A stretch of DNA of 64,000 nt from Novosphingobium sp. SG707 (GTDB lineage Bacteria; Pseudomonadota; Alphaproteobacteria; Sphingomonadales; Sphingomonadaceae). Made by a program: the position numbers and the translations under genes. This document shows positions 33,846 through 41,695 of the stretch, piece by piece. A model generated the notes under the pieces. The model did no database searches, had not been told where the DNA came from, and saw only the letters and a program-made list of their open reading frames with translations. How positions within the stretch are numbered: the first letter of the stretch is position 1; each line of letters opens with the position of its first letter. The stretch covers positions 124,001 through 188,000 of the forward strand of contig NZ_JAAZQL010000007.1 of the NCBI RefSeq assembly GCF_012275515.1. The letters are read 5' to 3'.

Positions 33846-34014
33846 GCCCGTTCTGCGGGCACAGCCTGGTGGCCGGTGCAAACCGGTCTGGGAAGGCGCC
33901 CATGGCGTCATGCTGCAGGCCCCACAGCTTAAGGCGGGAAAGTCCCGCGCGTGGGTGCGGGCATGCAGCGATCAAAGACAACAGGCATGGCCCGCTCCCT
34001 CGTTTGGAGAGGAG
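33846..34014 (+). ncRNA. Long structured 5' leader of the Rieske oxygenase mRNA (unclassified)
   Basis: A non-coding stretch with several complementary arms in order: GCCCG/CGGGC (33846-33860); an outer stem GCCTG (33864-33868)/CAGGC (33916-33920) enclosing two hairpins, CCGGT-GCAA-ACCGG with a GNRA tetraloop (33873-33886) and GGCGCC-CAT-GGCGTC (33895-33909); then CCCAC/GTGGG (33921-33925/33951-33955) enclosing GCGGGA-AAG-TCCCGC (33934-33948). GCTGCA (33912-33917) could instead pair with TGCAGC (33964-33969), competing with the outer stem, and CTCC (33995-33998) can pair with the ribosome site GGAG. This resembles a riboswitch-like leader, but I match it to no known class. Confidence 0.4.
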
Positions 34015-34021
34015 AATTGCA

Positions 34022-35017
34022 ATGGCCGCCCAGTCTTATGTCCGCAACGCATGGTATATGGCCGCATGGGCCGACGAGGTGCCTGCCGATGGCTTCCTCG
34101 CGCGCACCTTGCTGGACGAACCATGGCTGATCCTGCAGTCGGGCGATGGCGCTTGGGTGATGATGGCCGACCGCTGCCCCCACCGCTTCGTACCGCTCAG
34201 CCGGGGGCGCCGCGTGGGCGACAGCATGGCCTGCGGCTATCACGGGCTGACCTATGGCATGGATGGCGCCTGCATTTTCAACCCCTTTGGCAAGGCGCTC
34301 CCGCCCGAGGCGCGCGTGGCCACCCGTCCGCTGGTCGAGCGCCACGGGGCCTTGTGGTTCTGGCCCGGCGATGCGGAGCGGGCCGATCCCGCCACGATCC
34401 CCGATTTCTCCTTCATCGACGATGCCAAGGATGCCCGCGACCATCTGCTGATGGATGTGAATTACGAGCTGATCGCGGACAATCTGCTTGACCTCAGCCA
34501 TGCCGAATTTCTGCATACCGAAACATTCGGAGTGAATGGCGCGCTGTTCGAATTTGGTGAACAGGCGGTTGAGAGCGACGACACCGGCGCGGTGTGGAAC
34601 AAGTGGGACATGAACGGGTCGCGCCCGCCCGCATGGGCCGTGCCTATGGTGGGGGACGCGCGGGTCGATCAATGGCTGCATATGCGCTGGCACGCTCCGG
34701 CCTCGCTGGCGCTGATGATCGGCGTGGTGCATTCGGAAACCCGCGCGCCGGTGGTGCCGCCCATGGCCAACCCGCATATCCTGACCCCCAAGAGCGCGCG
34801 CGAGACGCATTATTTCTTCACCCGCGACCATGGCGAGGAAGCCGCGCAAATGGCGCGCCGGGTCTTTCTGGAGGAGGATGAGCCGATGATCCGCGCCCAG
34901 CAGGAGGCGATGGGCGATCAGGATTTCTGGGCGCTGCGCCCGGTCATCCTGCCATCGGACGCCGCCGCGATCCGGGCGCGCCGCCGCCTGATGCAGATGC
35001 GGCGCGAGGAAGCCTGA
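34022..35017 (+). CDS. Rieske non-haem iron oxygenase, VanA/demethylase type
   Basis: 331 residues. The Rieske [2Fe-2S] ligands are Cys52-His54 (RCPHRF) and Cys71-His74 (ACGYHGLTY). The catalytic iron site follows as NLLDLSHAEFLH (Asn154, Asp157, His160, His165). This size and pattern fit single-component-alpha oxygenases such as vanillate O-demethylase VanA or toluenesulfonate methyl-monooxygenase, which need a separate reductase; none is encoded in the window. The ATG at 34022 follows GGAGAGGAG (7-nt spacing). The convergent AAHS transporter 16 bp away suggests an aromatic-acid substrate. A long folded leader precedes it. Confidence 0.88.
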   Translation: MAAQSYVRNAWYMAAWADEVPADGFLARTLLDEPWLILQSGDGAWVMMADRCPHRFVPLSRGRRVGDSMACGYHGLTYGMDGACIFNPFGKALPPEARVATRPLVERHGALWFWPGDAERADPATIPDFSFIDDAKDARDHLLMDVNYELIADNLLDLSHAEFLHTETFGVNGALFEFGEQAVESDDTGAVWNKWDMNGSRPPAWAVPMVGDARVDQWLHMRWHAPASLALMIGVVHSETRAPVVPPMANPHILTPKSARETHYFFTRDHGEEAAQMARRVFLEEDEPMIRAQQEAMGDQDFWALRPVILPSDAAAIRARRRLMQMRREEA

Positions 35018-35033
35018 ACGATAAGGGCGCGCG

Positions 35034-36326
35034 TTAGGCCGCGCGCCCCTGCATCCCGATGGCCAGCGCCGCAAACAGCGCCGGGATCGCCAGCAGCATC
35101 AGGATCGAGGAATAGCCCAGCCCCAGCCCCAGCAAGGCCCCGCCCGCCAGACTGCCCGCAATCGAACCGATCCGCCCACAGGCATTGGTCCAGCTGACCC
35201 CGGTGGCGCGCACGCGGGCCGGATACCACCCGGCGGCATAGGCCATCAGCCCCACCTGTCCGCCCGAAACCGTGGCCCCCGCCATAAAGATCAGCACGGG
35301 CAGCACAGCGTTCTGCGCCGGAACCCGCCCGATCAGCACGACAAACACCCCCACCAGCGCAAAGGCCACCGCCAGCACCCGGCTGGGCCGGAAACGGTCC
35401 ATCAACAGGCCCAGCACCACCGCCCCGATGGTCCCGCCCACCTGAAACATCGCGGTGGCCAGCGAAGCCTGCTTCATCGAAAAGCCCTGCGCGGTCAGCA
35501 GCAAGGGCATCCAGCTGGTCAGCAGATAGACGATGGACAGGGTGATGAAGGACGTGACCCACAGCAGCAGAATACCCCCCGCAGGGCGCGAACGGAACAG
35601 ATCGCCCAGGATCGATCCTTGCGCGCGCGGCTGTGCGACAGCATGGGCCGACCAGTCCTCAACCCGCGCGATGCGTCGGGCGATGCGGTCCAGCGCGCGG
35701 GCATTGCCGCCGCTGCGCTGCAGATAATCCACCGATTCAGGCACCAGCATCCACGCCACCGGCACCAGCAGCAAGGGCGCCACCCCCGCCCCCATGATAA
35801 CCATCCGCCATCCCACCAGCGGCTCGGCCCATGCCGTGATGAAACCGCCCACCGCCGAGCCAAAGGTAAAGCCGCAGAACATCGCCGTGGTCAGGCTCGC
35901 CTTCTTGCCATCCGGGCAATATTCCGAGGTGAGCGCGGTGGCGCAGGGCAGCGCCCCGCCGAGGCCAAAGCCGGTCAGAAACCGCCACAAGGACAGCGAG
36001 GCCAGATCCGGCGCATAGGACGAAATGATCGTCATCACCGCAAACCACAGGGTCGAGGCCACCATCATCCGCTTGCGCCCGAACCGGTCGGCCATCGGCC
36101 CGATAATCAGCGCCCCCGCCACCGAGCCGAACTGTCCAGCACCAAACACCGATGCCAATTCAGGCGGCGCCAGATTCAGCCCTTGCCGAATCGCAGGCGC
36201 CAGAAAGCCCATCAGCGCGACATCGAAACCATCGAGCGCAGCCACCAGAAAACAGACCGCAAACAGTGTGATCTGCAAGGCCGACAGGCGGTGGGCATTG
36301 ACCAGCGAAGGGAAAGTGGTTTCCAT
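35034..36326 (-). CDS. MFS transporter, AAHS family (aromatic acid:H+ symporter)
   Basis: 430 residues from the ATG at 36324-36326 (AAAGG 7 nt upstream). About 12 membrane segments, with the family's DGFD in segment 1 (VAALDGFDVALMGFL), ADRFGRKRMM after segment 2 and a DRFRPSR loop after segment 8. PcaK-like proteins import benzoate, 4-hydroxybenzoate, vanillate or similar acids. It converges with the Rieske oxygenase and may supply its substrate, although the two are not co-transcribed. It is a different protein from the AAHS transporter at 1682-3049. Confidence 0.88.
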   Translation of the reverse strand: METTFPSLVNAHRLSALQITLFAVCFLVAALDGFDVALMGFLAPAIRQGLNLAPPELASVFGAGQFGSVAGALIIGPMADRFGRKRMMVASTLWFAVMTIISSYAPDLASLSLWRFLTGFGLGGALPCATALTSEYCPDGKKASLTTAMFCGFTFGSAVGGFITAWAEPLVGWRMVIMGAGVAPLLLVPVAWMLVPESVDYLQRSGGNARALDRIARRIARVEDWSAHAVAQPRAQGSILGDLFRSRPAGGILLLWVTSFITLSIVYLLTSWMPLLLTAQGFSMKQASLATAMFQVGGTIGAVVLGLLMDRFRPSRVLAVAFALVGVFVVLIGRVPAQNAVLPVLIFMAGATVSGGQVGLMAYAAGWYPARVRATGVSWTNACGRIGSIAGSLAGGALLGLGLGYSSILMLLAIPALFAALAIGMQGRAA

Positions 36327-36656
36327 GAACGAGCCTTTGTTGCGCGGTGCAGGCTCCATTGCAGGCCATGGGCATGCGTGCCGGGCGGCCATGGCCGCCT
36401 GACTGCGTTCTTCTCCCCTGTGGCCCGGTCGGGAAGCCCTTGCCGGATCTGTTGCGGGGATAGGGTGGCGGGCGGGCCGGGTCAAATGGAGGCGGCGTGA
36501 ATACGATGCCAGACCATGGATGCCAAAGCGGCGCGGCGAAACGGCATAGTGTTGCGCGCCGCAAGGCCGAAATGCCCTTTCACTCCTGCGCCCGATGATC
36601 GTATGACAGGATCGGGCAAAAGCCTTTACCAGTTCCTATCCGGGGAGTTCGATCCG
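36327..36656. other. 330-bp region between divergent transporter and copC
   Basis: No gene is supported. It must hold the promoters of the leftward AAHS gene and rightward copC. A perfect 16-bp palindrome, GGCGGCCATGGCCGCC, lies at 36384-36399 in what would be the transporter's leader; it may be structural or an operator. I see no convincing copper-box or -35/-10 pair. Confidence 0.45.
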
Positions 36657-37046
36657 ATGCGCCATATTCTCGCCTCCACTCTGGCCGCCTGTGTTGCGGT
36701 TGCCGGTTTTGCCGCACCCGCGCTGGCCCATCCCAAGATCGTTTCCGCCAACCCGGCCGAAGGTTCGACCGCCGCCGCCAAGGTGACGCAGGTTTCGATC
36801 ACGTTCAGCGAGCCGCTGATGGCCGCGATGTCGGGCATGGATGTGGTGATGACCGGGATGCCCGGCATGGCCAATCACGAACCGATGAAGATGACCGGCG
36901 TTAAAACCGCCCTTGCCGCCGACAAGGTGACGCTGGTGGCCAAGCTGCCCCGCGCGCTGCCCGCCGGCACTTATGAGGCCAACTGGCATGTGGTTTCGAC
37001 CGACACGCATCGCGTGGCTGGCAAGCTGAACTTTACCGTCAAGTGA
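36657..37046 (+). CDS. copC: CopC-type periplasmic copper-binding protein
   Basis: 129 residues. Signal peptide MRHILASTLAACVAVAGFAAPALA leaves a mature protein starting with His (HPKIVSANPAEGS), the expected Cu(II) ligand; Asp116 and His118 (VSTDTHRVAG) complete the site. A methionine-rich loop (MAAMSGMDVVMTGMPGMANH) could hold Cu(I). It carries copper in the periplasm to the membrane partner CopD, whose ATG overlaps this stop by one base. The GGGGAG 9 nt upstream supports the start. No CopA/CopB accompanies the pair. Confidence 0.92.
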   Translation: MRHILASTLAACVAVAGFAAPALAHPKIVSANPAEGSTAAAKVTQVSITFSEPLMAAMSGMDVVMTGMPGMANHEPMKMTGVKTALAADKVTLVAKLPRALPAGTYEANWHVVSTDTHRVAGKLNFTVK

Positions 37047-37951
37047 TGGGCGAAACGCTGGTCTGGCTGCGCTGGCTTCAGTTCATGGATCTGGGGCTGG
37101 TGTTTGGTGCTGCTCTGACGGCCCGCCTGCTGGGCCAGCGTGTCGCTTCGCCTTGGGGACGGCGGGTGCTGGGGCTGGGCTGCGTTCTGGGGCTGGCGCT
37201 GGGGGCTGGCGAATTTGCCTTCATCCTGGCCCGCATGGCGGCCGGCACGGTTGCCGATCTCGATACCGAGATGGTCTCGACAATGCTGACCGACACGGCC
37301 TTGGGCTGGGCGGCGATCGCGCGCGGGGTGTTTCTGACGCTGGCGCTGGGCCTGATCCTGTGGCGGCGGCGCAATACGCCTTTGCTGGCGGTCGCGGTGC
37401 TGGGCGGGCTGGCAACGGCCTGTCTGGCTTGGGGCGGCCACGCGGCGGCCTCGATGGGTTTTGCCTCATTGGTCCGGCTAGGCGGCGATATGGCGCATTT
37501 GTGGGCGGGCCTGACATGGCTGGGCGCGTTGCTGCTGTTTACCGCGCTGGTGTGGAGCAGCGGGGCCGATGATCGCACGGCGCTGGCCCGTCTGGGGCGG
37601 CAATTAGGCGGATTTGCGCTGATCGGCACGGTGCTGGTGGGCGTGCTGGTGCTCAGCGGCTTTGGCAATCTGCTGTTTCTGGCCCCGCCGGGGCAATGGG
37701 GCGCGATGGCGGCAACGCCCTATGGCCGGTTGCTGCTGACCAAGCTAGGCCTGTTTGGCGCGATGTTCCTGCTGGCCGGGCATAACCGGTTCCATCTGGT
37801 GCCTGCTCTTGAGCGGGCGATAGACCCGCGCGCGCGCCATCGCGCTCTGGCCGCGCTGCGGCGCAGTGTTACGCTCGAAACGCTGCTCGCGCTGGGCGTA
37901 ATCTGGTGCATTGCGGCGGCGGGCACGATGGATCCAATGGGCGCCGCATAA
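37046..37951 (+). CDS. copD: CopD-family copper transport membrane protein
   Basis: 301 residues with about eight hydrophobic segments and conserved His residues (WGGHAAAS, DMAHLWAG, GHNRFHLVP) at membrane boundaries, as in CopD/PcoD. It is thought to move copper across the inner membrane with CopC. The start ATG overlaps the copC stop (TGATG), so translation is coupled; a GTG one codon earlier is also possible. A strong hairpin follows immediately. The pair may feed copper or handle excess in this strain; the sequence does not decide. Confidence 0.88.
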   Translation: MGETLVWLRWLQFMDLGLVFGAALTARLLGQRVASPWGRRVLGLGCVLGLALGAGEFAFILARMAAGTVADLDTEMVSTMLTDTALGWAAIARGVFLTLALGLILWRRRNTPLLAVAVLGGLATACLAWGGHAAASMGFASLVRLGGDMAHLWAGLTWLGALLLFTALVWSSGADDRTALARLGRQLGGFALIGTVLVGVLVLSGFGNLLFLAPPGQWGAMAATPYGRLLLTKLGLFGAMFLLAGHNRFHLVPALERAIDPRARHRALAALRRSVTLETLLALGVIWCIAAAGTMDPMGAA

Positions 37952-37955
37952 AGGA

Positions 37956-37979
37956 AGCGGCGGGTTTTAACCCGCCGCT
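37956..37979. terminator. Bidirectional hairpin after copD
   Basis: AGCGGCGGG (37956-37964) and CCCGCCGCT (37971-37979) are perfect arms around TTTTAA, located between the convergent copD and molybdenum hydroxylase genes. Confidence 0.6.
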
Positions 37980-37988
37980 CCGCTTCAT

Positions 37989-40196
37989 TCAGGCAAAATT
38001 GGCCAGCGGCATCTTCCGCATCCGCTTGCCCACCAGACGCGAGACCGCATTGGCCACCGCAGGCGGCACCGCGGGCAGGCCCGGTTCGCCAATCCCGCCC
38101 ATCGGCGCGCCGCTTTCCACGATCCGCACATGCACGCGCGGCATTCGGTCGGGCGTCAGGATCGGATAGCCGTCGAAATTGCGCGCCGCGCGCAACCCGT
38201 CCTTATACACGGCCTCCTCGATCAGCACTTCGGACAGGCCCAGCGCCGCGGCGGAATTGACCTGCGCCTCGATGATCGCGGGGTTGACGATGCTGCCCGG
38301 ATCAATCGCCTGCCAGACATCGTGGACCTTGATCTGACCATCGGCGATGGAGACCTCGGCAATCGCGGCGGTTTCGGTGCCAAAGGGCGAGGCCATGGCG
38401 ATGCCGCGCGCGCGCTTGCTGCCATCGGGCGCGGTAAAGGGACCAGCCTTCCAACCGCCCGACAGATCGACCGCCGCCTTGATCAGATTGGTCAGCCGCG
38501 CATTGCCCTCCAGCAGTTTCAGACGCAGCGCATAGGGGTCCTGCCCACCCTTGTCGGCCAGTTCGTCAAGGAACGTCTCATAGAAGAAATCGTTCATCGA
38601 ATTGCCCACCGAGCGCCAATAGGCCAGCGTGGTCGGGCTTTTCACGAAAACCTGCGCGATGCGCTTGGCGGGCAAAGCATATTTCTTGCCGGTCAGCCCT
38701 TCCAGAGCGGCATCATCCAGCTTGGCCGCGCGCTTGTCGGCAATGCCCTCGGTCGGACCTTCGGTCACGCTGATCGCCTCGATGGCCACCGGCATGCCCT
38801 TAGCGTCCAGCGCGCCGCGAAACCGCACCGCCGCCATCGGCCGCAACGGATCGCGCAGGAATTCCTCCTCGCGCGTCCAGATCAGCTTGACCGGTCGCCC
38901 CACCCGCTTGGCCAGTTCCAGAGCCTGCGGCCAGGGCGTGCCATGGGGATAGATGAAGTGGCGGCCAAAGAACCCGCCCAGCAGCGGCGAATGGATGTTG
39001 ATCTTGTCCGCCGCCAGACCCGAGGCCTTTACCACCTCGGCCAGGAACATTTCGGGCGCCTGATTGGGGAACCACATGTCCAGCGTGCCATCGGCATTAT
39101 ACCGCGCCAGCGCCGAGGGCGGCTCAAGCTGGGCATGGTTGACGAACTGGCTGTGATAGGTGGCGGTCACCGTGCTGGCCGCCCCGGCAAAACTGGCGGC
39201 CATGTCGCCTGCGGTTTCGGCAACCTCTTCCTTGCCCTGATAATTGGCGAGGTATTGCGCGAAAGCCTCGGTCGAGAAATCGGCGGGCATCGGGCGATAG
39301 GTCTCGCCGGTTGCCTCGGCCCAATCGACCTGCGCTGCCTCCACCGCGCGGCGCGCGTGCCAGAAACGCTCGGCCACCACGGCCACCGCGCCGGGCAGGA
39401 CGTGCACCGAATGCACGCCCTTCATCGCCTTCACCTCAGCCTCATTGCGGATCTTGCCCACCGTTTGACCCAGACGCGGCGCGTGCTGAACCGCCGCATG
39501 GAGCATCCCCTCGACCTTCATGTCGATGGAGAATTGCGCCTTGCCGGTCGATTTGGCGCGCACGTCGATCCGCGCCTGACGCTTGCCGATCCAGCGGAAG
39601 TCCTTGGGATCCTTCAACGCCACATTGGCGGGCGCAGGCATATCGAGCGCGGCGGGCGCCAGCTCGCCATAGGTCATCACCTTGCCGCTGGCCTTGTGGA
39701 TCACGCGGCCCGGCTCGGTCGTCAATTCGCCCGCCGGAACGCCCATTTTCTGCGCAGCGGCCTGCACCAGCATGGCGCGCGCCGTCGCGCCCAGCTTGCG
39801 CATCGTGGCATAGGAACTGCGCACCGAGAAAGACCCGCCGGTGATCCGCATCTGGCCAAAGACCACCTGATAATCGGGGCCGGGAGGCGCGTTTTCGACA
39901 GTGAAACTGGCCGGATCGGCGTCCAGTTCCTCGCCCACGATCTGGGCCATCGCGGTCCACACGCCCTGCCCGCCCTCGGCAAACGGGCTTTGAAACAGGA
40001 TGGTGTTGTCAGGCCGGATCGCCAGAAAGGCCGGGACCCGCGTGCCCGGCACCACCTTGGCGGCCCCTTGCGCCCGCGCCGCGCCCATCGGCACACCAAA
40101 GCCCAGCACCAGCGCGCCCACGCCGGCGCCCGCAATAAAGCCGCGCCGCGAGACATTGACCGGATCATTCACCGGCGTTTGAAACGGCAGGTTCAT
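37989..40196 (-). CDS. Molybdopterin-binding subunit of xanthine/aldehyde dehydrogenase family (IorB-like)
   Basis: 735 residues. A Tat signal (VSRRGFIAGAGVGALVLGFG) exports the folded, cofactor-loaded enzyme to the periplasm. The catalytic Glu motif near the C-terminus (GGIGEPGLPAVPPAVANAV) and mid-protein molybdopterin segments (GGFFGRHFIYP, MASPFGTETAAIAEVSI) place it with isoquinoline 1-oxidoreductase beta-type subunits. The family hydroxylates N-heterocycles or oxidises aldehydes. Its start overlaps the [2Fe-2S] subunit gene by 4 bp. No FAD subunit is present, as in IorAB-type enzymes, which pass electrons to a cytochrome instead. Confidence 0.88.
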   Translation of the reverse strand: MNLPFQTPVNDPVNVSRRGFIAGAGVGALVLGFGVPMGAARAQGAAKVVPGTRVPAFLAIRPDNTILFQSPFAEGGQGVWTAMAQIVGEELDADPASFTVENAPPGPDYQVVFGQMRITGGSFSVRSSYATMRKLGATARAMLVQAAAQKMGVPAGELTTEPGRVIHKASGKVMTYGELAPAALDMPAPANVALKDPKDFRWIGKRQARIDVRAKSTGKAQFSIDMKVEGMLHAAVQHAPRLGQTVGKIRNEAEVKAMKGVHSVHVLPGAVAVVAERFWHARRAVEAAQVDWAEATGETYRPMPADFSTEAFAQYLANYQGKEEVAETAGDMAASFAGAASTVTATYHSQFVNHAQLEPPSALARYNADGTLDMWFPNQAPEMFLAEVVKASGLAADKINIHSPLLGGFFGRHFIYPHGTPWPQALELAKRVGRPVKLIWTREEEFLRDPLRPMAAVRFRGALDAKGMPVAIEAISVTEGPTEGIADKRAAKLDDAALEGLTGKKYALPAKRIAQVFVKSPTTLAYWRSVGNSMNDFFYETFLDELADKGGQDPYALRLKLLEGNARLTNLIKAAVDLSGGWKAGPFTAPDGSKRARGIAMASPFGTETAAIAEVSIADGQIKVHDVWQAIDPGSIVNPAIIEAQVNSAAALGLSEVLIEEAVYKDGLRAARNFDGYPILTPDRMPRVHVRIVESGAPMGGIGEPGLPAVPPAVANAVSRLVGKRMRKMPLANFA

Positions 40197-40654
40197 GCCT
40201 TCTTCTCCAATCCGGCCACGTCGCGCACCGCCGCCTTGATGGCGTTATAGGTGCCGCAGCGGCACAGGTTGACCATCGCGGCCTCGACATCGGCATCGGT
40301 GGGCTTGGCGTTCTGCTTGAGCAAAGAGGCCGCCGCCATCACCTGTCCCGACTGGCAATAGCCGCATTGGGGCACCTGATGCTTGACCCATGCCTCAACG
40401 ACCTTCGCGCCCACGGGGTCCTTTTCCATCGCCTCGATCGTGGTCACCTTGCGGCCCGCCACGGCCTCGACCGGCGTGACGCAGGAACGCATCACCGAAC
40501 CATCGACCAGCACCGAGCAGGCGCCGCATTGCGCCACGCCGCAACCATATTTGGTGCCCGTCATCCCCAGATCATCGCGCAGGACCCAGAGCAAGGGCGT
40601 GTCGCTCTCGGCATCGACTCGGCGTTTTTGGCCGTTGATGGTCAATTCGATCAT
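40193..40654 (-). CDS. [2Fe-2S] subunit of the IorAB-type molybdenum hydroxylase
   Basis: 153 residues. An N-terminal plant-ferredoxin-like cluster site (CGVAQCGACSVLVDG with a fourth Cys at RSCVTP) and a C-terminal helical cluster site (CGYCQSGQ and CRCGTYNAI) are the two clusters of this subunit family. It transfers electrons from the molybdenum centre. The small subunit carries no signal peptide and is expected to be co-exported with the Tat-tagged partner. It is the first gene of a two-gene operon, overlapping the large subunit in ATGA. Confidence 0.92.
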   Translation of the reverse strand: MIELTINGQKRRVDAESDTPLLWVLRDDLGMTGTKYGCGVAQCGACSVLVDGSVMRSCVTPVEAVAGRKVTTIEAMEKDPVGAKVVEAWVKHQVPQCGYCQSGQVMAAASLLKQNAKPTDADVEAAMVNLCRCGTYNAIKAAVRDVAGLEKKA

Positions 40655-40846
40655 GATTTTTCCTGAAATCTCGGCAAGTTAAGGGCCTTGGCGGGGGTGC
40701 TTGGCCCATTATCGCATGGGGCGATATTAACGGCTTGGCCTATAGCATTCATCATGAAATTCATTCAACGGCAACGGAGCATAATTTGCCATTCCATCCG
40801 TTTGCACAGCTCTTCTCTTTTCCCGGCATCCGGCTAGAACCCGCCC

Positions 40847-41695
40847 ATGACCGATGACACGCTGATCCATCTCGCCAAGGGCGATGCCATTTGCCAGATC
40901 GCGCCCGCGCTGGGCGGCTCGATCCGGGCGCTCGATTGCGGCGGGGTGCCGGTGCTGCGTCGCGCGGCGGGGGACAATCTGCTCGATATGGCGTGTTTTC
41001 CGCTGGTGCCCTTTGCCAACCGGATCGCGCATGGGCGGATGGCGCTGAACGGGGCGGATCATGCGATTGCGGTGGATCCTCTGGGCGCCCCCCATGCGAT
41101 CCACGGCAATGGCTGGCAGCGGGCGTGGCGCGTGGAACAGGCCGGGACCGACCATGCCACGTTGCGGCTGGATGAGGCCGCCGGCGACTGGCCCTGGCCC
41201 TATGCCGCGTGGCAGGCCTTTACGCTGGAGGAAAATGGGTTGTGGGTCGAACTCACCATCGAGAACCGGCATGAGAGCGAAGCCATGGCCGCAGGCTTTG
41301 GCCTCCACCCCTATTTCCCGCGTTCACTGGAAAGCACTGTGACGGCCAGCGCCGAGGTGATGTGGTTCAATGATCCCACCGGTCTTGCCGTTTGTCCGCA
41401 GGAATCGGGCTTGTTTTCCGGCGCTCCGGTCGGGATCGAGGCACTGGAGGGGCTGGACAATTTCTTTGTCGCACCCGATCCGCAGATCGTGATTGCCGGG
41501 CCGGAAATGACCGTCACCCTGTCCGGCCCCGGCGCGGGCTTTCACCTCTATTGCCCCGGCGACCATGATTTCTTCTGCGTCGAACCGGTCAGCCACGCAC
41601 CCAACAGCTTTGGCCGGGGCGAATGGGGGCCGCAGGATATCCTGCCCGCCGGAGAGCGCCGCAGCCAGCGCTATCACTTTGCCTTTCAGGCTTGA
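40847..41695 (+). CDS. Aldose 1-epimerase (galactose mutarotase family)
   Basis: 282 residues with the beta-sandwich epimerase pattern: PLVPFANRIAHGRM (substrate-binding Asn-Arg), HAIHGNGW with the catalytic His, FGLHPYFP with the second His, and a late Glu in VEPVSHAPNSFGRG. It interconverts alpha and beta anomers of hexoses; the galactose released by the alpha-galactosidase in this locus is a plausible substrate. It is convergent with and overlaps the TPR/2OG gene by 10 bp. A partial LacI-type site, whose reverse complement reads TGCAAACGGATGG, lies 41-53 bp upstream. Confidence 0.88.
   Translation: MTDDTLIHLAKGDAICQIAPALGGSIRALDCGGVPVLRRAAGDNLLDMACFPLVPFANRIAHGRMALNGADHAIAVDPLGAPHAIHGNGWQRAWRVEQAGTDHATLRLDEAAGDWPWPYAAWQAFTLEENGLWVELTIENRHESEAMAAGFGLHPYFPRSLESTVTASAEVMWFNDPTGLAVCPQESGLFSGAPVGIEALEGLDNFFVAPDPQIVIAGPEMTVTLSGPGAGFHLYCPGDHDFFCVEPVSHAPNSFGRGEWGPQDILPAGERRSQRYHFAFQA

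Noticed and set aside
33841..33925. Cobalamin riboswitch
   Set aside because: Short pieces such as GGGAAGGCG and GGTGCAAACC recall that class, but they occur in the wrong order, and the invariant GCCACTG box and the 3' AGGAGACC segment are missing.
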